Shown here piece after piece: positions 1-10,090 of a stretch of 64,000 nt of DNA. The position numbers were made by a program, and so were the translations under genes. The notes beneath the pieces are model-generated. The model was not told the origin of the DNA. It saw only the letters and a program-made list of their open reading frames with translations, and made no database searches. Source of the DNA: Paracoccus zhejiangensis (GTDB lineage: Bacteria > Pseudomonadota > Alphaproteobacteria > Rhodobacterales > Rhodobacteraceae); the NCBI RefSeq assembly GCF_002847445.1, contig NZ_CP025430.1, positions 3,282,501-3,346,500 of the forward strand, in the 5' to 3' direction. Each line of letters begins with the position of its first letter. The first letter of the stretch is position 1.

Positions 1-470
1 GGCCATCGCTCAACGGATAAAAGGTACGCTGGGGATAACAGGCTGATGATGCCCAAGAGTCCATATCGACGGCATCGTTTGGCACCTCGATGTCGGCTCA
101 TCTCATCCTGGGGCTGGAGCAGGTCCCAAGGGTACGGCTGTTCGCCGTTTAAAGAGGTACGTGAGCTGGGTTTAGAACGTCGTGAGACAGTTCGGTCCCT
201 ATCTGCCGTGGGTGTAGGATACTTGAGAGGAGTTGCCCCTAGTACGAGAGGACCGGGGTGAACGTTCCACTGGTGGACCAGTTGTCGTGCCAACGGCAGT
301 GCTGGGTAGCTATGAACGGACAGGATAACCGCTGAAGGCATCTAAGCGGGAAGCCCCCCTCAAAACAAGGTATCCCTTGAGAGCCGTGGAAGACCACCAC
401 GTCGATAGGCCGGAGATGTAAGCGCAGCAATGCGTTCAGTTGACCGGTACTAATGGCTCGATTGGCTTGA
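1..470 (+). rRNA. rrl: 23S ribosomal RNA, 3' end (partial)
   Basis: The window opens inside the last domains of 23S rRNA. The conserved run with GGGATAACAGGCTGAT lies at 31-47, and AGTACGAGAGGACC, the sarcin-ricin loop, at 240-253. The 3' end is placed near 470 after ACCGGTACTAATGGCTCGA. Open frames here are chance readings of rRNA. The 5' part lies outside the window. Confidence 0.97.
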
Positions 471-580
471 TTTGATCCGGTGGAAGACAGACTTCCAAAC
501 CGATCACAAGCATGCAGACATGCAACTTGGACAACACCTGCCCGGTAAAAAGGGCGCAACGCTGATCCGTTTCTTTCCCG

Positions 581-697
581 GTCTGGTGGCCATAGCACGA
601 GCGAAACACCCGATCCCATCCCGAACTCGGCCGTTAAGCGCCGTCGCGCCAATGGTACTGCGTCTCAAGACGTGGGAGAGTAGGTCACCGCCAGACC
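581..697 (+). rRNA. rrf: 5S ribosomal RNA
   Basis: A sequence of about 117 bases begins GTCTGGTGGCC and closes with GTCACCGCCAGACC, so the two ends pair as in 5S helix I. It contains the conserved GATCCCATCCCGAACTCGG segment at 611-629 and GTGGGAGAGTAGGTC at 672-686. It lies 110 bases after the 23S end, as expected in an rrn operon. The ends are uncertain by a few bases. Confidence 0.95.
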
Positions 698-755
698 TGG
701 AAAGAAACGGAACTCTCTGAAACGATGGATAACCTCCGAACAAGACATACCCTGT

Positions 756-2462
<1,707 letters not shown>

Positions 2463-2463
2463 A

Positions 2464-2754
2464 TCAGGAGGAGCGCTTCCTCCTTTGCCGTGACATCATC
2501 ACTTCCTCTGCATAGCACTCCTGCGCCGCCTGCCTCGCCAGGATGCCGACCAGTCGCAGAAGGCGTGGGTCGGGATTGCCGCGTGGCGTAAACGTCAGCT
2601 CCGGCACGTCCAGCAGCAAGGATTCGAGCAGCGCTTCGCGCTCTCCTCCTGTCATCTTTGCCGGGTTTCCTGGGGCTCGCAAGGTCATAACTTGCAGCAT
2701 TCGCCCCGAGGGAAGCATAAGCAACGGAAATTGAAGGCGAATATTCGGCGGCAA
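2464..2754 (-). CDS. small protein upstream of the recombinase, unknown function
   Basis: A frame of 96 codons ending one base before the recombinase start, hence probably co-transcribed. A shorter start at the Met beginning MTGGEREALLESLL (position 2655, 63 residues) is plausible because the upstream part looks poorly conserved and an AGGAAA lies before it. The body has the pattern DVPELTFTPRGNPDPRLLRL and ends in a basic tail RQRRKRSS. I do not recognise a domain. Small proteins of this type often precede island recombinases, where they could act as directionality or DNA-binding partners; that is inference. Confidence 0.55.
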   Translation of the reverse strand: MPPNIRLQFPLLMLPSGRMLQVMTLRAPGNPAKMTGGEREALLESLLLDVPELTFTPRGNPDPRLLRLVGILARQAAQECYAEEVMMSRQRRKRSS

Positions 2755-2883
2755 TTGGCGCGGGTGAGCGTGCTATCGCGTAGCTCAGCGTGTCCTGGCG
2801 AGCCATGGCGTAGCAAAATAACCTATCGGAATCCCTCGCTGGCCCGGTCATCATTGGCCTCGTCGCCTCTCCTCATGAGGTCA

Positions 2884-2950
2884 TTGACTGTAGGCGCAAC
2901 CTTATCGTATTGTAATTCGCGATACAAGACGCTATATGCCGACCAAGGAG
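2884..2950 (+). promoter_or_regulatory. promoter, operator palindrome and RBS of the TacAT-like operon
   Basis: A -35-like TTGACT lies at 2884-2889 and a -10-like TATTGT at 2908-2913, 18 bases apart. The inverted repeat TTGTA (2910-2914) / TACAA (2923-2927) overlaps the -10, where a ribbon-helix-helix antitoxin would autorepress. AAGGAG at 2945-2950 is well placed before the ATG at 2958. Confidence 0.55.
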
Positions 2951-2957
2951 ATTCGCC

Positions 2958-3257
2958 ATGGCCACGACCGCCGAACGCAAGGAATACCCGATCTCGATGC
3001 GCTTGCCCGAGGCGGATGTCGCAATGATCGATCGCGCCGCCAGCTTGCGCGGCCGCTCGCGCACCGATTTCGTGCGCGACGCCGCTGTGCGCGCGGCCGA
3101 GGAGGTCGTCATGGAGCAGGGCCTGATCCGGATGAGCCCGGAGGGCTTCGCCGAGTTCATGGATGTGCTGGCGCGTCCGGCCGCTCCCGTTCCGGAGATG
3201 GTAGACGTTCTGAAGCGGCCCGCGCCATGGGAGCCCGGCTACGTGGCGAAGCGGTAA
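2958..3257 (+). CDS. tacA: DUF1778 antitoxin (TacA-like)
   Basis: A 99-residue antitoxin. The N-terminal half reads as a ribbon-helix-helix DUF1778 domain (SMRLPEADVAMIDRAASLRG, then RTDFVRDAAVRAAEEV). The C-terminal half is Pro-rich and ends KRPAPWEPGYVAKR, the kind of tail that wraps the acetyltransferase toxin. It lies directly before the GNAT toxin gene (4-base gap) behind a promoter with an operator palindrome. Family members neutralise the toxin and repress the operon with it. Confidence 0.85.
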   Translation: MATTAERKEYPISMRLPEADVAMIDRAASLRGRSRTDFVRDAAVRAAEEVVMEQGLIRMSPEGFAEFMDVLARPAAPVPEMVDVLKRPAPWEPGYVAKR

Positions 3258-3261
3258 GCTC

Positions 3262-3771
3262 TTGCACCTTTCGGGTCCTGAACCGCTCTCTGCCGAACAC
3301 GATGTGTCCGAGTTCACCTGTGGCAAGCCCACGCTTGACCACTGGCTGAAATCACGCGCCCTCTCCAATCAGCAGAAGGGCTTCACCGCCGTCCTCGTCG
3401 TGCATGAGGCTGGGCGCGTGGTCGGCTTCTACGGCCTCGCGCCTACCGGTGTGGTGCCTTCGGTTCTGCCGCGTTCGATCAGGACGGGGCAGCCGCCCAA
3501 CCCGGTCCCCTGTATGCTGCTCGGCCAACTCGCAACCGACACCGGATGGGCAGGGCTGGGCATCGGGACCGGTCTTGTGAAGCATGCTCTCCAGCGCTGC
3601 GTTCAGGCCGCATCGCTGATCGGCGGGCGGGCCTTGCTGGTCAACGCCGTCGACGGGGAGGCGGCCAAGTTCTGGAGGCGGCGTGGCTTCGAGCCTTCCA
3701 GGGATGATCCCCTGGTTCTGCTCCGCTCGATCAGCGACATCGCTGCCTCGCTCGGCGAGGGCGGTGGGTGA
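3262..3771 (+). CDS. tacT: GNAT acetyltransferase toxin (TacT-like)
   Basis: A 169-residue GNAT protein starting at a TTG codon four bases after the antitoxin stop. TacT toxins acetylate the amino acid on charged tRNAs and stop translation. Visible features are the early FTCGKPTLDHWL segment, a strand LLGQLATDTGWAGLG followed by an acetyl-CoA loop GIGTGL, and the C-terminal strand LVLLRSI. The usual Phe-Tyr before the last helix reads AKFWRRRGF here, so the Tyr often assigned to catalysis is Trp, which could lower activity. It pairs with the DUF1778 gene. Confidence 0.85.
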   Translation: MHLSGPEPLSAEHDVSEFTCGKPTLDHWLKSRALSNQQKGFTAVLVVHEAGRVVGFYGLAPTGVVPSVLPRSIRTGQPPNPVPCMLLGQLATDTGWAGLGIGTGLVKHALQRCVQAASLIGGRALLVNAVDGEAAKFWRRRGFEPSRDDPLVLLRSISDIAASLGEGGG

Positions 3772-3839
3772 AAGCTTGGCTGGCCTCCAACCGTAGCGAT
3801 CCGCCCCTTCAGTCAGATTGAAGTAGATCAGATCCGCCC

Positions 3840-4316
3840 ATGCAAATTCGTCCTCCCCCATTGCCCACATTCCACTGGCAGATGTTCGTGCTTTCCTTCG
3901 CGCTATTCTGGGCGGTCGGCGGCATGCCCGAACCTGCCAAGGCTCAGCCTCGGCCGCAGATTGCGAAGTGCGTTCCCGGCCAGGCCCGTACCGCCGACGA
4001 ATATTGCCTCGTTGATGGCGACACGATCTGGATCGACGGGGAAAAGCTGCGCATGGAAGGCTACGACACCCCGGAACCGCAAACCCACATCTGTGGTGGC
4101 GACGCCGAAATCGCGCTGGCACACCGAGCCAGTGATCGGGTGATCGAGCTGCTGAACTCGCACGACTGGACCGTCGAATATGGAGAGCCGGACAACACCG
4201 GCACGCGGACGCTCGTGACGATCAGAATCGGTGGTCGCGACATCGGTGACATCCTGATTGCCGAAAGGCTGGCCAGACCCTGGCCCGATGGCGAAGAATG
4301 GTGGTGCAACCCGTAG
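3840..4316 (+). CDS. secreted thermonuclease-like protein (SNase fold)
   Basis: 158 residues. A hydrophobic N-terminal segment (about residues 13-32, FVLSFALFWAVGG) looks like a signal peptide or anchor. The SNase-like domain shows DGDTIWIDGEKLRMEGYDTP and the late segment GRDIGDILIAERLARPW. The usual DRYGR loop is replaced by PDNTGTRT, so one active-site Arg may still be present but the context has diverged. A second, shorter SNase-like gene lies at 15166. Such proteins are common passengers of these islands; the target is unknown. Confidence 0.8.
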   Translation: MQIRPPPLPTFHWQMFVLSFALFWAVGGMPEPAKAQPRPQIAKCVPGQARTADEYCLVDGDTIWIDGEKLRMEGYDTPEPQTHICGGDAEIALAHRASDRVIELLNSHDWTVEYGEPDNTGTRTLVTIRIGGRDIGDILIAERLARPWPDGEEWWCNP

Positions 4317-4544
4317 ACGTTAGTTCCACGCCGTCGACCGCCTGGCGAGATCAAACTAACTCACTGTGCGCCCCTTCTCGGTCGTTTCGACGATGATCCG
4401 CTGATCCTGGAAGCAGCTTTTCAGCGCCCAGTGTGACCAAGGCTTTGCCGTGCGAGGTAGGCGCGACTTGATGGAGTAGCTGTTCATCGCACTTGCATTC
4501 CCGCCGCTCGGATTCGACAACTGGTGTACTCGGGGGAAAATGCC

Positions 4545-6358
4545 ATGCAGCTTGAGCGTGCTCGCATCAGAAATTTCCGTTCACTTCGCGATGTCGAAGT
4601 CGTTTTTGGCGCACACACCGCATTGATCGGCGGCAATGGCGCAGGAAAGTCTTCAATCTTGAAGGCTATCGAGAAGTTCTACTCGACTACGAAAAACTGC
4701 GACGCTGACGATTTCTTTGGACGCGATCAAGGGCAGCCGATCGAGATTGAACTAACCTTTCACCAGCTTAGCGAGCAAGAAGCCGCAGCGTTCGAGGATC
4801 GGGTGCGGGATGGTAGGTTGGTCGTCACCCGCATTTTTGACGGAGGTCCATCAAGTGGACGCTATCATGGTGTCGTTCCACAGATTCCCGACTTCGTCGC
4901 TGTTCGGGCTCATTCCGCAGCCACACCCAAGCGCGCTGCTTATAATGCCCTGCGCGAGAATAACCCACTCTACGCCGACCTTCCCACTGCTGGCAGTGCG
5001 GCAGCGGTCGACCAGGCGATGCTAACCTGGGAGGCTGAGCATCCCGATCAGTTGGTGCTGCTGCCCGACGATGGTCAGTTTTTCGGATTCCAGAACAACA
5101 GCCGAGGCAAGCTCCAGCAGCACACGAGCTTCGTGTTCATTCCGGCGGTTCGCGACGCATCAGCGGACGCGGCGGACGGCAAGACGAGCGTCATCGGCAA
5201 ACTACTCGAACTGCTAGTGCGCAGTCAGATCCTTCAGCGGCCGGACGTTCAAGCGTTCAAGGCGCAGATGACCGAGGCCTACCAGGCCTTGGTATCCGCC
5301 GAAAATATGCCTGAACTCGGTGCGCTCGCTGGGACCCTCACCGCCGACCTGCGGGGTTTGTATCAAGATGCTGAAGTTTCGTTGGCCTGGCGCGAGGTCG
5401 GCGAGATGCCAGTCCCGTTGCCAATGGCGGATGTGTTTCTCAAGGACGAAGGCTTCGGTGGACCGGTGGACAGGCAAGGTCACGGCCTCCAGCGTGCCTT
5501 CATCTTTACACTTCTCCAGCATCTTGCGCGAACTGCCGTGCCGGAGGGCGACGAGGCACCCCCTGATAGTGACGTTGACGGCAGTGATGACGCGCCCGCT
5601 GCGGCTGCGGCTGCGGTCATGGCGCAGGCACCGACGCTTATCCTCGCAATTGAAGAACCCGAACTGTATCAGCATCCGACCAAACAGCGGCACTTCGCGG
5701 AAGTGCTGCGGGGCTTGAGTAGCGGTACGCTCCCTGGCGCGCAGGGCCACACACAGGTTATCTTCGGTTCGCACTCGCCAATGTTCATTTCGATGGGGAA
5801 GGCCGACGAGATCAGGCTTACCCGGCGCTCGCATTGTGACGACAGTGAATTCAAGCAATGCAGCCTGCAAGCGCTGGATCTCGGCACCGTTGCGCAGAAG
5901 CTCGAACGCGGCTGGAATAAGCCCGCTGGCACTTTCAGTGCACAGACTTTGATGCCGCGGTTGCACATTCTCGGTGCTGAATTGGCCGAAGGCTTTTTCG
6001 CCACCGGTGTGATTCTGGTTGAGGGCCGAAGCGATAAAGCGGCGCTCACCGCGACGGCGCGGATGCTCGGCGTGAATTTCGAGGCGGCCGGCATCGCCAT
6101 CCTGTCAACCGAAGGCATCTCACGCCTGAAGTACACACGGCGTGCCTTGCTGCTGCCTGCGAACCCTTTGGTGTGCATCCGAGCAACGATGCGCAGAAGA
6201 TACCGGAAATCGTCTATCAGACACTTCTCCGTGCTAAAGAACAGGGCCACGAGAGCGAGATGCTGAAGAGCCTCGTCCGTGCCATGTGGCGTTTCTTCCG
6301 CGATGAGGAAATCCCGGACCCGACGGAGGCGCAAGCTCCGGTAGCAGTGGGTGCGTGA
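4545..6358 (+). pseudogene. OLD-like AAA ATPase with TOPRIM domain, frameshifted
   Basis: An overcoming-lysogenization-defect type ATPase. The Walker A is GGNGAGKSS (about residue 30), the Walker B / ABC region is ILAIEEPELYQHP, and a switch region FGSHSPMF follows. A TOPRIM start, ILVEGRSDKAALTATA, comes after that. The start is set at the ATG at 4545 behind GGGGG; an upstream GTG at 4524 is less likely. Near 6125-6175 the frame breaks: the continuation HPSNDAQKIPEIVYQTLL is one frame over and ends at 6358. The TOPRIM Asp-x-Asp part is missing, so a small deletion or frameshift has probably disabled the gene. It pairs with the SbcD-like gene downstream. Confidence 0.7.
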
Positions 6359-6391
6359 TCCATGTGTGGCACTGTAACGAGGAACTGATTC

Positions 6392-6769
6392 GTGGCGACG
6401 CTCAAGATCATCTATACGGCTGACTGGCAGCTCGGAAAGCCGTTCGGGCGCTTTCCGCAGGAGGTGCGTAGTGCGTTGGCTGAGGCTCGCCTCGATGCCA
6501 TCGATCGCCTCGGTGCTGCGGCAATATCCAGCGGTGCCACGCACATCGTCGTCGCCGGTGATGTGTTCGACAACGTCGAACCCGGCGACCGCATCGTCAC
6601 GCAGATGCTGTCACGTATGCAGCGGGCGTCGGTCACCTGGTGGCTGATGCCGGGCAACCACGATCATGCGCGAGCCGGTGGACTCTGGAGCAGGCTGCGC
6701 GGGCGTGCGCCTGCCTCAGTCCGGATCGTGGACACTCCCGAGCCTATTGAGATGGAGCAGGGTGCTTGG
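6392..6769 (+). pseudogene. SbcD/Mre11-like metallophosphoesterase, cut off by IS21
   Basis: The N-terminal 126 residues of a DNA repair type phosphoesterase. Metal-ligand motifs are IIYTADWQLG (Asp, with Gln where His is more usual), VVAGDVFDN and MPGNHDHA. The start is a GTG with GAGGA upstream. The gene is cut at 6769 by the IS21 left end. A full family member has about 400 residues and usually pairs with an SbcC-type ATPase; here the neighbour is the OLD-like ATPase, suggesting a lost two- or three-gene nuclease system, perhaps antiphage. Confidence 0.75.
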
Positions 6770-6881
6770 TGTTGATTTCCACCCAGAACTGACCCGGGTT
6801 GGCGCGTAATTTCCATTGAGATTTGACCCATGTGACCCTTCCCCAACGCGATCAGCGGCGGGGAGCAACGGAGTGATCCAC

Positions 6882-8411
6882 ATGGGACTTTTGAATATCA
6901 TCCGGCGGATGGCGCTGCGTGAGAAGCTGCCGATCCGCGAGATAGCCCGCCGGACCGGGCTATCTCGGAACACCATCAAGAAGTATCTGAACGCGGGCAC
7001 GATCGAGCCGAAGTTCTCGGTGCCTGAGCGCCCGAGCAAGATCGATCCGTTCGCCGAGAAGCTCGCGGCTTGGCTGAAGACTGAGACGACGAAGTCGCGC
7101 AAGCAGCGCCGGACATTGAAGCAACTCTACGCCGATCTGGTCGCGCTCGGCTATACCGGTTCCTACAATCGCGTCGCCGCCTTTGCTCGTGACTGGCGCG
7201 CCGACCGGCAACGCGAGCAGCAGACCACGGGACGCGGTACCTTCGTGCCGCTGGCCTTCCGCCCGGGGGAGGCCTTCCAGTTCGACTGGAGCGAGGATTA
7301 CGCGGTGTTGGGCGGAGAACGCACCAAGCTGCAAGTCGCCCATATCAAGCTGTCACACAGCCGGGCTTTCCTGGTTCGCGCCTATCTGCTGCAAACCCAC
7401 GAGATGCTGTTCGACGCCCATTGGCATGGCTTTCGCGTCTTCGGCGGCGTTCCTGGGCGGGGAATCTACGACAACATGAGGACCGCTGTGGATCGCGTTG
7501 GCCGCGGCAAGGAGCGTCAGGTCAATATGCGCTTCCTCGCCATGGCCAATCACTATGTCTTCGAGCCGGAATTCTGCAATCCGGCGTCGGGCTGGGAGAA
7601 GGGACAGGTCGAGAAGAACGTCCAGGATGCGCGCCCGCGGCTGTGGCAGCCAATGCCCAACTTCCCGGACCTGGCAGCCCTGAACGCCTGGCTGGAGCAG
7701 CGCTGCATGGAACTGTGGCGGGAGATCCCACATGGAACCCGTGCCGGCAGCATCGCCGATGCCTGGACCGAGGAGCAGGCCGCGCTGATGGCCCTGCCGC
7801 CTGCCTTCGATGGCTTTGTCGAGCAAAGCAAGCGCGTCTCACCGACCTGCCTGATCAGCTTCGAGCGCAATCGCTACAGCGTGCCGGCGTCTTTTGCCAA
7901 TCGCCCTGTGAGCCTCAGGATCTATCCCGAGCGCCTGGTCATTGCCGCCGAAGGGCAGATTTTGTGCGAGCATGAGCGGGTGATCGAGCGCTCGCACCAC
8001 CTGCCGCCGCGCACCATCTACGACTGGCGGCATTACCTCGCCGTCATCCAGCGCAAACCCGGTGCCCTGCGCAACGGAGCCCCGTTTGCCGAGTTGCCCG
8101 CTGCCTTCAAACGGCTGCAGGAGCAGATGCTACGGCGGATTGGCGGTGATCGCGAGATGGTCGATATCCTGGCCTTGGTCCTGCATCACGACGAGCAAGC
8201 GGTGCTGACCGCGGTCGAACTTGCCCTGTCCGAGGGCGTCGCGACCAAGACCCATGTGCTGAACATTTTGCACCGCCTGATCGACGGAAAGACCGACGGA
8301 CCACCCATCGACACGCCCCAGGCTCTGCATCTGCGCCGAGAGCCCAAGGCCAATGTCGAACGCTATGATGGCTTGCGCGCGCACATGACCGGAGGCCGCC
8401 ATGCGTCATGA
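6882..8411 (+). CDS. istA: IS21-family transposase IstA
   Basis: 509 residues from the ATG at 6882. An upstream in-frame start at 6816 lies within terminal sequence and is less likely. An N-terminal helix-turn-helix reads [19 protein letters not shown]. The DDE integrase core begins near [14 protein letters not shown] (first Asp), with the second Asp in [11 protein letters not shown] and the Glu near [12 protein letters not shown]. IstA cuts and joins the element's ends. Its stop overlaps the istB start by 11 bases. Confidence 0.93.
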   Translation: MGLLNIIRRMALREKLPIREIARRTGLSRNTIKKYLNAGTIEPKFSVPERPSKIDPFAEKLAAWLKTETTKSRKQRRTLKQLYADLVALGYTGSYNRVAAFARDWRADRQREQQTTGRGTFVPLAFRPGEAFQFDWSEDYAVLGGERTKLQVAHIKLSHSRAFLVRAYLLQTHEMLFDAHWHGFRVFGGVPGRGIYDNMRTAVDRVGRGKERQVNMRFLAMANHYVFEPEFCNPASGWEKGQVEKNVQDARPRLWQPMPNFPDLAALNAWLEQRCMELWREIPHGTRAGSIADAWTEEQAALMALPPAFDGFVEQSKRVSPTCLISFERNRYSVPASFANRPVSLRIYPERLVIAAEGQILCEHERVIERSHHLPPRTIYDWRHYLAVIQRKPGALRNGAPFAELPAAFKRLQEQMLRRIGGDREMVDILALVLHHDEQAVLTAVELALSEGVATKTHVLNILHRLIDGKTDGPPIDTPQALHLRREPKANVERYDGLRAHMTGGRHAS

Positions 8412-9195
8412 TCCTGCCAGCGGCGCCATCGTGATCATGCTCCGCAGCCTCAAGATGCATGGCATGTCGCAAGCCGTCACCGATCTGATCGAGCAAGGCG
8501 CACCAGCCTTCGAAAGCGCCGTGCCGATCCTCACCCAACTGCTGAAGGCCGAAATGGCCGAGCGAGAAGTTCGCTCAGTCGCCTATCACATGAAGATCGC
8601 CCGCTTTCCCGCCTATAAGGACCTGTCAGGCTTCGACTTCTCGGCCAGCGAAGTCAATGAGGCGACTGTGCGCCAGCTGCATCGCTGCGAGTTCATGGGC
8701 GGCGCCGAGAACATTGTCCTGATCGGCGGCCCAGGCACCGGGAAGACCCATGTCGCAACCGCCATTGGCATTCAGGCCATCGAGCATCATCGCCGTAAGG
8801 TCCGGTTCTTCTCGACCATAGAACTGGTCAACACGCTCGAGCAGGAGAAAGCGAGAGGCAGGACCGGCCAACTGGCTGAAACCCTGATGCGGCTGGATCT
8901 CGTGATCCTGGACGAGTTGGGATACCTGCCGTTCAGCGCATCAGGCGGCGCATTGCTCTTTCACCTGCTGAGCAAGCTTTACGAACGCACAAGCGTCATC
9001 ATCACCACCAATCTCAGCTTCAGCGAATGGGCGACGGTCTTTGGCGATGCCAAGATGACCACCGCGCTACTCGATCGCCTGACCCACCGCTGTCACATCC
9101 TGGAAACCGGCAATGACAGCTTCCGCTTCAAGGCAAGCTCGGCTGCTGCGACCAGAAAAAAGAAGGAGACCTCTGATGTCTTGACCCGGTCATGA
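8401..9195 (+). CDS. istB: IS21-family helper ATPase IstB
   Basis: 264 residues with an AAA+ fold related to DnaA/DnaC. The Walker A is [11 protein letters not shown] (about residue 103), the Walker B is [12 protein letters not shown], and the sensor-1 region is VIITTNLSF. IstB assembles on target DNA and activates the transposase. The gene overlaps istA, which couples their translation. It is intact, so the element may be active. Confidence 0.93.
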   Translation: MRHDPASGAIVIMLRSLKMHGMSQAVTDLIEQGAPAFESAVPILTQLLKAEMAEREVRSVAYHMKIARFPAYKDLSGFDFSASEVNEATVRQLHRCEFMGGAENIVLIGGPGTGKTHVATAIGIQAIEHHRRKVRFFSTIELVNTLEQEKARGRTGQLAETLMRLDLVILDELGYLPFSASGGALLFHLLSKLYERTSVIITTNLSFSEWATVFGDAKMTTALLDRLTHRCHILETGNDSFRFKASSAAATRKKKETSDVLTRS

Positions 9196-9268
9196 CCCGA
9201 CCAACATAATCTCAAGGTGGGTCAATTCTCGATGGAAAACCCGGGTCAGTTCTGGGTGGAAATCAACA

Positions 9269-9575
9269 CACAGGCCATGCCTCGCGCCTGGGGCGGGATT
9301 TTTCGGGCAGTTTCGGCACGAAGAAATACGCCTTCGAGGAGCTGGTGGCCGAGATGAACGCGGCATTCTGCTGCGCCTCGCTTGGTATCGTGCCGACCGT
9401 GCGCCATGCCGACTATATCGGCTCCTGGCTGGAGGTGCTGCGCGAGGACAACCGCGCCATCGTCCGCGCAGCTTCTCAGGCCAGCAAGGCGGCCGACTGG
9501 CTGCTGTCGCATCTGCCCGACGAAGATGCCGGGGAGCCGGTTCCGGCTGCAATCGAAGGGAGGGTCGCGGCATGA
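9269..9575 (+). pseudogene. ArdC-like antirestriction protein, C-terminal fragment
   Basis: About 100 codons in frame from the IS21 right end. The reading TGHASRLGRDFSGSFG then YAFEELVAEMNAAFCCASLG, DYIGSWLEVLREDNRAI and AASQASKAADWL matches the end of ArdC (single-strand-binding domain plus zincin-like domain, DUF1738). The N-terminus has been lost at the IS21 joint; the metal-binding HExxH half is absent from the window. It ends in an ATGA overlap with the next gene, as in intact ICE backbones where ardC precedes the DUF2958 gene. Confidence 0.75.
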
Positions 9576-9967
9576 TCCTTTTGACCGGAACACAGCGTGA
9601 CCGGCTTCTGGCCAATGGATGCCAGCGCGGCGGGGATCACATCCCCGTCGTGAAATTCTTCAACCCCTTCGGCGCGGGCGTCTGGCTCGCCACTGAGCTG
9701 GATCCGGGCGGCGACATCATGTTCGGCCTGGCCGATATCGGCTACCCCGAACTTGGCTCGTGGAGCCTGGAAGAGCTGCGCAGGGTCCGATTGCCCTTCG
9801 GCATGGGGATCGAGCGGGATCTGCTCTTCACCGGGGATTTCCCGATCTCGGTCTGGGCGGAGGCTGCGCGGGAAGCCGGCAGCATCCGTGCGGCGGAGCG
9901 AGCCCTCTACCGCGCCGGTGCGGCATTCACCTGCACATCCGCAGATACGGAAAGCCGGGATTCCTGA
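9572..9967 (+). CDS. DUF2958 family protein
   Basis: 131 residues, beginning at the ATG of an ATGA overlap with the ardC fragment. The pattern PVVKFFNPFGAGVWLATELD, FGLADIGYPELGSWSLEEL and GIERDLLFTGDFPISVWA is what I recall for DUF2958 proteins that sit next to ardC in conjugative elements. Function is unknown. No membrane segment or catalytic motif is visible. Confidence 0.8.
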   Translation: MILLTGTQRDRLLANGCQRGGDHIPVVKFFNPFGAGVWLATELDPGGDIMFGLADIGYPELGSWSLEELRRVRLPFGMGIERDLLFTGDFPISVWAEAAREAGSIRAAERALYRAGAAFTCTSADTESRDS

Positions 9968-10035
9968 TTTCCGGCTGTCGGCTTTGTGGCCTGGCGTCGC
10001 GCTCTTCAGAGGAAGAGGGCGGCGCTTCGCTTCGT

Positions 10036-10082
10036 GACGGGTTGGAGGTCGAGAGAGAGGCTCCCGGCCGCCCGTCGCGGAG
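10036..10082 (+). promoter_or_regulatory. leader hairpin with GAGAG loop and RBS, upstream of parB
   Basis: GACGGG (10036-10041) pairs with CCCGTC (10071-10076). The loop contains GTCGAGAGAGAGG. GGAG at 10079-10082 serves the ATG at 10091. At least four other genes of this module have a hairpin with the same purine-rich loop just upstream. Confidence 0.5.
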
Positions 10083-10090
10083 AAACCACC

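Larger units (their letters stand above)
6770..9268 (+). mobile_element. IS21-family insertion sequence (copy A), 2499 bp
   Basis: It carries istA and istB overlapped in the normal order. The termini are perfect inverted repeats of at least 26 bases: left end TGTTGATTTCCACCCAGAAC from 6770, right end its complement finishing at 9268, each closing with the TG...CA expected of IS21. The flanking bases (TGCTTGG on the left, CACAGGC on the right) show no target duplication. The left flank is an sbcD-like gene and the right flank an ardC-like gene, so this copy marks a deletion or recombination joint. Confidence 0.93.

Noticed and set aside
42..743. Short frames inside rRNA and around 5S
   Set aside because: They are translations of 23S and 5S rRNA sequence.
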